Below are positions 33,694-43,400 of a stretch of DNA of 46,083 nt, piece by piece. A model generated the notes under the pieces. It was not told where the DNA came from. It saw only the letters and a program-made list of their open reading frames with translations, and searched no databases. Source of the stretch: Bacteroidales bacterium (GTDB taxonomy: Bacteria; Bacteroidota; Bacteroidia; Bacteroidales; JAEINX01); contig JAEINX010000018.1 in the NCBI GenBank assembly GCA_016342645.1, positions 1-46,083 of the forward strand, written 5' to 3'. A program made the translations under genes and the position numbers. How positions within the stretch are numbered: position 1 is the stretch's first letter; every line of letters begins with the position of its first letter.

Positions 33694-35595
33694 GTGACAA
33701 TTAAACAAATTCTTGTTAAATATTGGGGATTTACAAGTTTCCGGCCATTTCAGGAAGATGTTATCAATTCAATTTTAGCAGCTAAAGACACTCTTGCTCT
33801 ATTACCTACCGGAGGTGGAAAATCGCTTTGCTTTCAAGTACCTGCTCTTTCAAAATCGGGAATTTGCATAGTTGTAACTCCCCTGATTGCCTTAATGAAA
33901 GATCAGGTTGAAAACTTAAAGAAAAGAGGGATAAAAGCCCTTGCAATTCATTCGGGCATGCACCCGAACGAGATTGAAATACACCTAAATAACTGCATAT
34001 ACGAAAACATTAAATTCCTTTATGTCTCACCCGAGCGTTTAGAAAATATAAGATTTATTGAAAGTATTAAAAAGATGAATGTCAACCTTCTTGCTGTTGA
34101 TGAAGCTCATTGTATTTCTCAATGGGGATATAATTTCAGACCCCCCTATCTCCGAATTGCCCAACTACGACAATATATTCCCGAAACCCCTGTACTTGCA
34201 TTAACGGCCACAGCAATCAAGGAGGTTGTCATTGATATTCAAGAAAAACTGAATTTTAAATCCAAGAATGTTTTCAGGAGTAGCTTTGAGCGAAAAAATT
34301 TGATTTATTATGTTGCTAAAGAAGAAGATAAACTTCAAAGGATTCTAAAGATTGCATCTAACTTAAATGGAAGCGGGATTATTTATGCTCGTACAAGACG
34401 AGCGACAAAAGAAATTTCATCATTTCTTATAAAGAATAAAATCAAATCCGATTATTATCATGCAGGAATTGACCAGCAAACAAGAGATAAAAAACAAGCC
34501 TCCTGGACAAGTGGGAGAACAAGGATAATTGTTGCAACTAATGCTTTTGGAATGGGGATTGATAAAGCTGATGTTAGATTTGTAATTCATATTGATTTAC
34601 CTGATTGCCCCGAAAAATATTTCCAGGAAGCAGGTCGTGCCGGTAGAGATGGAAAAAAATCTTATGCAATTCTTTTATATGAAAATTCAGATATTATTGA
34701 TGCCAAAAAATATTTTCAATTTGCTTTTCCAGAAATTAAATTCATAAAAGCTGTTTATCAAGCTTTAGGCAATTATTTTCAACTTGCTGTCGGAGCTGGG
34801 AAAAATACAAGCTTTGAATTTGATATTAGCAAATTTTGTCAAAATTATAATTTTCCCCTTCCCATTACATATAATTCTCTAAAATTTCTTGAAAAAGAAG
34901 GTTATCTACTTTTAAATGAAACAATAAATTCACATTCCAAAATTCATTTCAGAATTAACAAGATGGACCTTTATAAATTTCAGGTTGAAAACAAAAATTA
35001 TGATAACTTTTTAAAAACATTATTAAGATCATATAGTGGATTGTTTACCGATTTTGTAAGCATTTATGAATCTGAAATTTCTCGACACACCGGCTTGTCG
35101 ATTGAAGAAGTAATAACGTATTTTTTAAGATTGCAAAAATTTGATATTCTTACTTATATATCCCGAAAAACTAAACCTCAGATAATTTATTGTTATGAAC
35201 GTATTGACTCAAAGGATATTTATATTTCAAGCGAAAATTACGAAATTCGCAAAGTTGAAGCTGCTAAAAGATTAGATTTTATGATTGATTATGCAGAATC
35301 CACCAATAAATGTCGCAGTCAATTATTATTATCTTATTTCGATGAAACTGATGTAAAAAGATGTGGAAAATGTGATGTGTGCATCGAAAGAAACAAAGTA
35401 GAACTTAGCGAGTTTGAATTTTCTAATATCGTTGATTTTATAAAACCCGGTTTAATTTTTAATCCTCTTTCGATTGCTGAAATCATCGACATTAATCCTA
35501 AAATTCCTGAAAATAAAATTATTAAAGTTGTTCAATGGTTGGAAGATAATAATAAGATTATTAAAAATTCGGAGAACAAATATAGGTGGTTATAA
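33694..35595 (+). CDS. recQ: ATP-dependent DNA helicase RecQ
   Basis: 633 residues from a GTG start. Motif 0/I: FRPFQEDVI and LLPTGGGKS (36-44). Motif II is DEAH at 136-139 in AVDEAHCISQWGYNFRP, whose aromatic-rich loop is RecQ-specific. Motifs V/VI: ATNAFGMGIDKADVRFVIH and QEAGRAGRDG. The RQC zinc site is complete with C540, C557, C560 and C563. The C-terminal ~70 residues form a winged-helix-like end and I do not see an HRDC domain, so it is the shorter Bacteroidota form. It unwinds recombination intermediates. An alkylation-repair glycosylase lies 166 nt downstream. Confidence 0.92.
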   Translation: MTIKQILVKYWGFTSFRPFQEDVINSILAAKDTLALLPTGGGKSLCFQVPALSKSGICIVVTPLIALMKDQVENLKKRGIKALAIHSGMHPNEIEIHLNNCIYENIKFLYVSPERLENIRFIESIKKMNVNLLAVDEAHCISQWGYNFRPPYLRIAQLRQYIPETPVLALTATAIKEVVIDIQEKLNFKSKNVFRSSFERKNLIYYVAKEEDKLQRILKIASNLNGSGIIYARTRRATKEISSFLIKNKIKSDYYHAGIDQQTRDKKQASWTSGRTRIIVATNAFGMGIDKADVRFVIHIDLPDCPEKYFQEAGRAGRDGKKSYAILLYENSDIIDAKKYFQFAFPEIKFIKAVYQALGNYFQLAVGAGKNTSFEFDISKFCQNYNFPLPITYNSLKFLEKEGYLLLNETINSHSKIHFRINKMDLYKFQVENKNYDNFLKTLLRSYSGLFTDFVSIYESEISRHTGLSIEEVITYFLRLQKFDILTYISRKTKPQIIYCYERIDSKDIYISSENYEIRKVEAAKRLDFMIDYAESTNKCRSQLLLSYFDETDVKRCGKCDVCIERNKVELSEFEFSNIVDFIKPGLIFNPLSIAEIIDINPKIPENKIIKVVQWLEDNNKIIKNSENKYRWL

Positions 35596-35761
35596 ATTCC
35601 AAATTCAATATTATGCATATATCGTCCTAACAAATCTTAGGTTAAAAATTTAAATCATTGAAATGGAATATTGGAGTGATGGATTGTTGAAAATTCTTGG
35701 AAACCTTTTGAGCTTGATTTCCATTATTCCATAACTCCAACACTCCTATTAAATTTTAAAC

Positions 35762-36364
35762 ATGATAATCGAAAAAGAATTTTACTTATCTGAAGATGTA
35801 GTTGAAATTGCCCGAAATTTAATTGGAAAACATTTATTTACAAAAATCAATGGTGAAATTAGCGGTGGAATAATTACTGAAACCGAAGCTTACGAAGGAG
35901 TTACCGACAAAGCTTCTCATGCTTATTCCGGTAGAAAAACCAAACGTACCGAAATTATGTTTCGTGAAGGAGGAATTGCCTATATTTATTTATGTTATGG
36001 GATTCATTCCTTGTTTAATATTGTAACAAACAAAGCGAATATTCCGCATGCCATCTTAATTCGAGGCATTTATCCCACTCATGGCCTTGATTTGATTCTT
36101 AACAGAATGAATAAAAAATCCTTATCGAAAAATATGATAAACGGCCCGGGAAAAGTTTCAAAGGCATTAAACATAAATTATTCTCTTTCAGGAATTGATT
36201 TGAAGAAAAATAATGACAAAAATCAGCCATCAATTTGGCTTGAAAATAATATGAATATCCCTGCATCTGAAATTTCCGTCAGCAAACGAATTGGAATTGA
36301 TTATGCCGAAGAAGATGCACTTTTGCCTTATAGGTTTTTTATTGAGGAAAAGTTGATTAAATAG
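35762..36364 (+). CDS. aag: DNA-3-methyladenine (alkyladenine) glycosylase
   Basis: 200 residues of the AAG/MPG family. Visible hallmarks are ARNLIGKHL, the catalytic ITETEAYEG (Glu activates water), DKASHAYSGRKTKR with the DNA-contacting segment, YIYLCYGIHSLFNIVT, which supplies the intercalating Tyr region, and NGPGKVSKAL near the end. It removes N3-methyladenine, hypoxanthine and similar lesions. The start ATG follows a 166-nt gap containing only degenerate TGGA/TCCA-rich low-complexity sequence. Confidence 0.92.
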   Translation: MIIEKEFYLSEDVVEIARNLIGKHLFTKINGEISGGIITETEAYEGVTDKASHAYSGRKTKRTEIMFREGGIAYIYLCYGIHSLFNIVTNKANIPHAILIRGIYPTHGLDLILNRMNKKSLSKNMINGPGKVSKALNINYSLSGIDLKKNNDKNQPSIWLENNMNIPASEISVSKRIGIDYAEEDALLPYRFFIEEKLIK

Positions 36365-36413
36365 GACACTGATTATTATGATTATTATGATTTTGAAAAT
36401 ATTTTTTAATATG

Positions 36414-36445
36414 TTTCCAAAAATATAAACAATTCCTTATTTTTG
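36414..36445 (+). promoter_or_regulatory. Promoter for the HigBA-type locus
   Basis: TTTC (36414-36417), 20 bp, TATTTTTG (36438-36445), 15 bp before the ATG of the toxin frame at 36461. Confidence 0.5.
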
Positions 36446-36460
36446 TAAAAAAATGTTCAC

Positions 36461-36804
36461 ATGAAAAAACCAATTGAAATTAATTTGCTTCCTGAAGCAG
36501 AAGAATTTATTGAAAAACTTGAATTTTCAACAAGAAAAAATTATTCTTTGCGATTAGGAAGACCAAATCAATGGTTTTTGGCGAATGGTTTGAGAAAATA
36601 AAAAACACAAAAGGTATTTACGAATTTCGTATTCAAGACAGCAATAAGTTTTATCGACTTTTCGCTTTTTGGGATCGGACACAGGAAAAAGAAACTTTAA
36701 TTGTTTGTTCTCATGGATTAACAAAAAAGACTAATAAAACGCCTAAAAAGGAAATTAAAAAGGCTGAAATGATTAAAGAAAAATATTTTGATGGATTGAT
36801 TTAA
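36461..36804 (+). pseudogene. higB: HigB/RelE-type toxin with a frameshift at an A-run
   Basis: The ATG at 36461 opens MKKPIEINLLPEAEEFIEKLEFSTRK and then leaves frame after the six-A run at 36535-36540, stopping soon afterwards. The downstream part continues in the -1 frame (LFFAIRKTKSMVFGEWFEKI, then GIYEFRIQDSNKFYRLFAFW ... LIVCSHGLTKKTNKTPKKEI), a clear HigB/phage-Gp49-like toxin. One extra A would restore a ~114-residue protein. The site reads A-AAA-AAT in the zero frame, a slippery heptamer. Mutation, assembly error and programmed frameshifting are all possible. The antitoxin gene 11 nt downstream is intact. Confidence 0.75.
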
Positions 36805-36815
36805 AAGCTTTAGAT

Positions 36816-37136
36816 ATGAAAACAAAAAACTATAAAAGATTTGATGAACTTGAGGATAAATATTTTGGGAAATTGGGAACTCCTGAAAGAGATCAATATG
36901 AGTTTGAGTTAAATATGGAAATGATTGGTGAAAAAATAAAACAACTAAGACTTAAAAATCATTTGACCCAAACCCAATTAGGAGAACTGATTGGCGTTAA
37001 ACGATCCCAAATTTCAAAATTGGAAAAAGGAAATCACAGTGCAACTGTTTCAACTCTAATGAAAGTATTTCATGCCATGAAAGCCCAAGTAAAACTTAGA
37101 ATTGAGACTGAAGAATTATCTGAATTTGCGCTTTAA
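36816..37136 (+). CDS. higA: HigA-type antitoxin (XRE helix-turn-helix)
   Basis: 106 residues. The C-terminal half is an XRE/Cro HTH: EKIKQLRLKNHLTQTQLGEL followed by IGVKRSQISKLEKGNHSATVSTLMKVFHAM. The N-terminal acidic part probably contacts the toxin. Toxin-before-antitoxin order is the HigBA arrangement. It presumably autorepresses the promoter at 36414-36445. Its 3' end overlaps the convergent rlmD end by 21 nt. Confidence 0.88.
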   Translation: MKTKNYKRFDELEDKYFGKLGTPERDQYEFELNMEMIGEKIKQLRLKNHLTQTQLGELIGVKRSQISKLEKGNHSATVSTLMKVFHAMKAQVKLRIETEELSEFAL

Positions 37137-38558
37137 CAAAACAACATTCTCAACATGATGAGTTTGAGGAAACATATCAACGGGCTGAACTTTCTCGACA
37201 GAATAATAGCTGTCCATCAAAGCTATATCACGAGCCTGAGTAGCAGGGTTACAACTTACATAAACTATCCTTTCGGGCTGAACCTGTAAAATTTGTTTTA
37301 TAACTTTATCGTGCATTCCTGCCCTTGGAGGATCGGTGATAATTACATCGGGTTTGCCGTGCTTTTCGAAAAAATCTTCATTAAGAATTTTCTCCATTAC
37401 TCCGGCAAAAAACTCAATATTAGTGATTTTATTTAGTTTTGTATTTACTTTCGCATCCTCAACCGACGATTCCACATACTCAATTGCTATAACTTTTTTC
37501 ACCGAAAACGAAATATAGTTTGCAATCGTACCTGTTCCCGTATAAAGGTCATAAACAATTTCGTCACTTTTGAATTCTGCAAAATTCAAAACCGTTTCAT
37601 ATAATTTATTTGCTTGCAATGAGTTTGTTTGAAAAAATGAAAGCGGCCCGATTTTAAATTCAAGTGTTTTTATTTCAGTACCGATATTAACTGCCATTTT
37701 TTCAACAATAAAACCTTTTCCTTTAAACAAAACAGGTTTTTGATCAGAGAGATCATCGTTTTTTTTCTCATTTATAACATACATTAAAGAAGTGATTTCC
37801 GGAAATTTTTCGGCAATAAAATCCATCAACTTCTTTATGTTTTCCTTTTCGTTATGTCTGAAAGCCATAATAACCATCAATTCGCCGCACGAAGTATTTC
37901 TAATAATTAGATTTCGCAACAAGCCTTCCCACTTGTTTATATTATAAAACGACAAATTATTTTCGATGGCAAACTTTTTTATTGCAAGGCGAATTTCATT
38001 TGTCGGGTCTTTTTGAAGAAAACACCGATCGATATCAACAATCCGATTATACATACCTGGAATATGAAAGCCTAATCCATTCATTGTACTCTCATTAGCT
38101 TCAGTGGTTTCCTGAGATAAATCTGTCAACCATTTTTTATTTGAAAACGTAAATTCAATTTTATTTCTATAATAATATTGGTTTTCTGATGGAATTATGG
38201 GCAAAATTTCAGGGAATTCAAATTTTCCTATCCTTGTAAAATTATCAAATACTTGTTTTTGCTTATAAAACAATTGTTTTTCATAACTTAAATTCTGCCA
38301 TTTACATCCACCGCATACACCGAAATGCGAACAAAGTGGCTTAACTCTTAAATCGGAATATTTATGAATTTTTATGGCTTTTCCTTCGAAGAATGATTTT
38401 TTCTTTTTTGTAGTTTTTACATCAACAACATCACCCGGAACGACATAAGGGATAAATATCACTTTATCATCAACTCGTGCAACTGCTTTTCCTTCCGATC
38501 CGGCATCAATTATTTCTACATTCTCAAAAACAGGCAGATTAGGTTTCCTTCTCCTCAT
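37116..38558 (-). CDS. rlmD: 23S rRNA (uracil-C5)-methyltransferase RlmD-type
   Basis: 480 residues. It has an N-terminal TRAM domain (~8-65), an iron-sulfur cluster site CSHFGVCGGC (C76, C82, C85, with a fourth Cys near DRCFLQ), and a central RNA-binding insertion. The SAM-dependent methyltransferase domain shows YDLYTGTGTIANYI (motif I), TDPPRAGMH and VSCNPATQARD, whose Cys is the catalytic nucleophile. It methylates U1939-type uracils in 23S rRNA; RlmCD-type dual activity is possible in this phylum. Confidence 0.9.
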   Translation of the reverse strand: MRRRKPNLPVFENVEIIDAGSEGKAVARVDDKVIFIPYVVPGDVVDVKTTKKKKSFFEGKAIKIHKYSDLRVKPLCSHFGVCGGCKWQNLSYEKQLFYKQKQVFDNFTRIGKFEFPEILPIIPSENQYYYRNKIEFTFSNKKWLTDLSQETTEANESTMNGLGFHIPGMYNRIVDIDRCFLQKDPTNEIRLAIKKFAIENNLSFYNINKWEGLLRNLIIRNTSCGELMVIMAFRHNEKENIKKLMDFIAEKFPEITSLMYVINEKKNDDLSDQKPVLFKGKGFIVEKMAVNIGTEIKTLEFKIGPLSFFQTNSLQANKLYETVLNFAEFKSDEIVYDLYTGTGTIANYISFSVKKVIAIEYVESSVEDAKVNTKLNKITNIEFFAGVMEKILNEDFFEKHGKPDVIITDPPRAGMHDKVIKQILQVQPERIVYVSCNPATQARDIALMDSYYSVEKVQPVDMFPQTHHVENVVLLKRKFR

Positions 38559-38580
38559 TTTTTGCTTTTTAATTTTTTTG

Positions 38581-38588
38581 CAAAACTA
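38581..38588 (-). promoter_or_regulatory. -7 element for rlmD
   Basis: On the minus strand this reads TAGTTTTG, a match to TAnnTTTG, about 23 nt before the ATG at 38558. A TTTG lies 22 bp further upstream (38611-38614). Confidence 0.45.
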
Positions 38589-38783
38589 CAATTAAAAAGA
38601 AAAAAGTAAGCAAAAAAGAAAAAGACAAAGTATTCCTTGTAGAAAATAAAGAAAATCAAAAAACGGTCAACCTTATTTATTGATAGACAACCAATCACTA
38701 TTCTCTAATCACCAATCACTATTCCTATCCTCAGGCATTTCCTTACTTTTTCCTTTTCACTTTAGCTTTTAGCCTTTAGCCTT

Positions 38784-40442
38784 TTAAGGATAAACCAAAA
38801 TCCCTTCCCCATTCATCTTAACCAAAAACCCTTCTCCAGCCTCGCAATCACCAATCCCATTTACCCAGTTCGGCCCAATCTTGCGTAACATATCACCGGC
38901 AGAATTTCTTATAAAATCCAGATCATCAATTAAAATACTGGAAAATGCCTCCAAAGCATTCAATGTTTCATTCGGTAAATAACTCACAAATTGATAACCT
39001 GTATTTAAATTTATTGGAGTTTGAGGATTAACTGTTTCTCCATCTATTATCAAAACATCTTCATTATTCATTTTAAAAAGATAGCCTTCTGTGCTTATCC
39101 AATCACCAATATTATTTACCCAGTTACCGCCAATATTTTGTAGCATTTGCCCTTGTGAGTTTCTGACAAAAGCAAGATTATCGTTGAGGTTATTTCCTAA
39201 TAATTCAAGCATGTCTGGGTTTTCAGGCGAACGGTTTGAGGAAATAAATTGGTATCCTGAGTTTAATTCTATTTCCTGTGAATTACCTGATAAAACGGTA
39301 ATATAATCATCTTTAACAAAAGTATTAGAACTATCCGGTGTCCCTGCTGTTATTGTTAAACTAACTGAATAATTACCCGGTTCAGTATATGTCCACGATG
39401 GACTTTCTTCATTTGAATCAACAACTCCATCATTATTAAAATCCCATTCATAATGCTGTATATTCCCGATTGAAAAATTACAAAACTCTGCAGTTAAAGG
39501 TTGGTTACCTTCTTTTGTTGTGCTTGAAAAATTAGCCAGAACAGGTTCCTGCCCTTTTGCAAAAGGATGAAATACCTCAAAAGTTACTCCATAATCAGTT
39601 GAATGAAAAATATATGTATGGGCATTTTGCCACATCATATTGACAAAATTGTACAATAAATATAGTTCGCCATTTTGTCTTCCTCCCTCAACTCCAAATG
39701 AATAATAATTAGAAATATTTAACTCGTTTTTCATAACGAACACATTTCCAAAGTCATCACAATGATATATTTCATAAGGATCATATGAAAATGGACGATT
39801 TCTAATTGTAAATAATTCACCTTCATTATTTCCCCTGGTCAGATACTTGAAAATATTTTTATCTTCATGAATAGTATTAATAATAGAAAGGTTATCAAAA
39901 TTATCATGTGAAATTAATAAAAAAACTGAATCAGGAATTGAAGAGGATTTAGTTACTGCATAACCTGTCCCTATTTGATTATCTATTTCAGATGCTTTCA
40001 AACTTCCAAAAAATCCATTAACAGAATGATTTATGAAGTTATTACCATAATCAATACTATGAGATGCAATATGATTAAAAACTGTTCCTTCGCTTACTCC
40101 ACTATTAAGATCATCATAAATATCTCCATGTTTAAATGACCAAGTGTTTTGATATCCATAATCAGATGAATAATAAAGGTTAACAGGCATTTTCTGGCAG
40201 TAAACACTTCCTTTTGTTTTATCAGCAGCAATACTTATTGCGTTTAAAGTATTATCTACGCAAATAGATGTTTCTCCAGAGTTAGTTGAATAATAAAGAC
40301 CTTCTCCTGTATTAGTTGGCCCTAGAAAGTAAATTTCCCCTATATCAGGTCCTCGGCTTATTTTTTGTGAAAATACATTTTCGCAAGAAAACAGGTTTAG
40401 CACAATTACCCCAATAATATATAATAAATTTAACTTTTTCAT
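38784..40442 (-). CDS. Secreted Asp-box/PKD protein with duplicated C-terminal domain
   Basis: 552 residues. The N-terminal signal (MKKLNLLYIIGVIVLNLFSC) ends at either an LFSC lipobox-like site or VFSQ. Residues ~27-300 share the 'ISRGPDIGEIYFLG' opening and Asp boxes (STNSGET, SSDYGYQ, SIDYGNNF, STDYGVTF) with the three 414-416-residue proteins. A PKD domain follows (~305-390, EWDFNNDGVVDSNEESPSW). The C-terminus has two ~75-residue repeats: 'GYQF[IV]S...FVRNSQGQML..IGGNWVNNIGD...EGYLFKMN'. Its ATG overlaps the stop of the C25 gene (ATGA) and the GGAGGTGA ahead of it is a strong ribosome site inside the C25 reading frame, so translation is coupled. Confidence 0.8.
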   Translation of the reverse strand: MKKLNLLYIIGVIVLNLFSCENVFSQKISRGPDIGEIYFLGPTNTGEGLYYSTNSGETSICVDNTLNAISIAADKTKGSVYCQKMPVNLYYSSDYGYQNTWSFKHGDIYDDLNSGVSEGTVFNHIASHSIDYGNNFINHSVNGFFGSLKASEIDNQIGTGYAVTKSSSIPDSVFLLISHDNFDNLSIINTIHEDKNIFKYLTRGNNEGELFTIRNRPFSYDPYEIYHCDDFGNVFVMKNELNISNYYSFGVEGGRQNGELYLLYNFVNMMWQNAHTYIFHSTDYGVTFEVFHPFAKGQEPVLANFSSTTKEGNQPLTAEFCNFSIGNIQHYEWDFNNDGVVDSNEESPSWTYTEPGNYSVSLTITAGTPDSSNTFVKDDYITVLSGNSQEIELNSGYQFISSNRSPENPDMLELLGNNLNDNLAFVRNSQGQMLQNIGGNWVNNIGDWISTEGYLFKMNNEDVLIIDGETVNPQTPINLNTGYQFVSYLPNETLNALEAFSSILIDDLDFIRNSAGDMLRKIGPNWVNGIGDCEAGEGFLVKMNGEGILVYP

Positions 40443-43400
40443 TTCTCACCTCCTTTTCTAATATAGATCATTTTTTTTGTTATCCTTTTTTTGTTTATTT
40501 TCAAGGTATAGAAATAAATGCCATCGGAAGCAAAATTTCCTAAAATATCTTTTCCATCCCAATCACAAAAATGTTTCCCTGGTTTTAACTTTTTGTTGAT
40601 TAATGTTTTTACTTTTTGTCCGTAAATGTTATAAACTGATATTTCAACTTTATTAGCTTCTTCAAGTGTAAAATATATACGTGTTTCATTGCTAAACGGA
40701 TTTGGAATATTTTGATTTAATGAAAAATTATAATTGTTTTGATTGAGTATTGGAGGGCTCTCCTTATCTTCTTTTAATGAAAGAAGCAATTTAATTGTGT
40801 TTTCAATATGGGCTTTTGTAGATTTTGGCCTTAACCAGCTTAATTTGCCATAAGTTGATTTTGTGTTTCCGGCTTCAAGGTATGTGTTTCCAATGTTTAT
40901 AACAGCATAACATGAGTCATTGTATGTAGGATTGTTCTGTAAAATGCTTTCATAATTTGAAATTGCCTCACTATACTCCTGTTTTTCTCTTTTACATAAA
41001 TTCAAATAACCGTATAAAGTTTTTCGATAAATTACAGGTAAACTTGTATCACTTCTGATTTGATTTATATATTCTTCAAATTCATTCCAACTACCTGATG
41101 AATTTTTTATACACTTAAATAATCCGGATATCGCAAGGCATGCTTCTGCCGAATTTTGATAGTCCTCAGCAAGTTCTTTATATTTATTTTCTGCATTTTG
41201 ATATTCTTCATTTGCAAAATAAATATTTGCCGATCTTAATAAATCATACTCTACATTTGACGATTTGCTATATGAACTTTGTGATCGGGTAAGTATAGGG
41301 TCTATTCGGAAACATGTGTCCGGTGACAAATATTGATAGATTTCTGATGTATCTGTCGTGCCCCAATAATTATTTCTACAATTAATTTTTATTTCAGGAT
41401 CAGTATGATAGAATTTCATAAAAAGTCCTGTATCCTCCGGATTATAAATATCATTATAACCATTATTTATATAAGGTATCGACATATGATTAGATACACC
41501 AACTGAAGGGTGATTTATAATTCCATTTTTAAAAGGTTGAACAGGTTCATTAATTAAATCAGTTATTATCGCGGTACTGTTGTTGTAACAGCCAATACCG
41601 TTATGATTTTCGGTTATAATATTTTCCTTAATTACCGGGGCAGAATGAAATGTTCCAATTCCAAAATAATTATTCTTAATAAGACAATTGTTAATGTAGT
41701 AATTACCATCATCTTCAAAAAGAATTCCGTATTGAGCATTTTCAATTATACAATGTTCAAGTGTGTCCGTACTTCGGTTGCATGTTGTAATACCTGACCA
41801 ATATTGTTTGCTTGTAGTATTAATATTTGCTGTAAATTTTATAGGATGATTTTCTGTTCCTTTCGCAATTAATGTACCATATACAATTAATTCGCTTGCT
41901 GTATCAGCTTTTATTACTGTACCGGGCTTTATAATAAGAGTAGCATTAGAAGGAATTTCACCATCTCCTGTTAGTGATATTGTATTTGACCAGAAAACTG
42001 TATCCCCATAAGAAGGAAAATAAGCCGGTTGATGCAAAACTCCTGAATTTCTGTGATTGCCTCTTTGGCCTGGCCAGCCAATTGAATTGCCGGTATTAGG
42101 AATATCATTATAGTATAAATTACTACCACTTGAATATATTATTTCAATATCCCCATCTTTATCAATATCAGATACCCAACTTGAATTCCCTGTTGAAATT
42201 AATGGTGTTACAAAAATTTCATTCCCGTTATACTTAAATATTTTTAAGTGCTTATTGTTTACATTCTCAATTACATGACAAGCTATATCGTTGATTCCAT
42301 CATTATTGAAATCCCCTGATAAAATATTAAAGTTGCTTACCAAGTTTGGTTCATTAATAAATGATAGACTATCCAAATTATAATCTAATATCCATATACC
42401 GGAATCAAGTTCTGCAAAAATTATTTCTTCTTTTCTATCATTATTTATATCTGAAACAATTGGTTTCAAATAATTTTTATCTGAAAGAATTTTTGTTTTG
42501 AGATTCTTGTTTATTAAATTAGCTATTTTAATATTTTTATTTCCATTACCCTCACAAAAAATAACCATATTTAGGGAGTCATTTTTTTCAAGATCAGTAG
42601 TAATAGGATCAAAGCATAAACTCTCTATATTTGAAATATATAATGAGTCGTATATATATATTGAATCATTATTTTCATTCTCTTTCATATAGTAGATATT
42701 AAATCTATTCCCATGATAATATGCAATCAAGATAGAATTAAATTCATCACCCAAATTACAAATAATAGGTAATGTTTTTTTTATACCATTAATATTATAA
42801 TTCCACCTATTTGTTCCATCGTAATTCAAACATTTATATTTACTTTCAAATTGGTTATTATCCTCAATTATATCAATAAAAATAATTTCTTCAAGACCGT
42901 TATTATCAATATCCGACACTATTGGCCCTATATAATATTTATTAAAATTTGAAAATTGGTATGACCAAGAAGTATCACCGATTGCAACAAGTTCTATAGG
43001 ATCTGACTGTGTGTTAATCTGTAATATTTGATAACTATTGTCATTATTTAGATTAGCTATTGATGTATAACCCTCCGTATTGTCTTGATTATTTGAAATT
43101 GTTTCGCCTGATGAAGTTAAAACTTTACTACCAAAAACTATCTCTTCTCCTTCATAGTTGGAATATAAGTCAAAACTAATTGGATTCGAATTTTTATTGC
43201 AAATATTATTAATAGGAAAATTTAGTTGGTTTATAAAGAATTGAATATTATTAAAAGTCGAATTATTATTTTCATTTAATTCACCAACAGAATTACTTGT
43301 GTCTATATTAATATTAATATCAAAAGAATAATCGAAGAGTGAAATTGTTTCAGTTAGCCATGTAAAATTCAATTCTTTAAAGTATCCATTAAACCCATTA

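Noticed and set aside
35640..35760. Possible structured element of TGGA/TCCA-rich sequence between recQ and the glycosylase gene
   Set aside because: Similar degenerate TGGAATA/TTCCATTA stretches occur in several gaps (about 9180, 10790, 15680, 33640); pairing is imperfect and looks like low-complexity drift.
38690..38790. Direct repeats CCAATCACTATTC and TTTAGCC between rlmD and the Asp-box gene
   Set aside because: Only two or three short copies without dyads or a fixed period; treated as simple-sequence noise.
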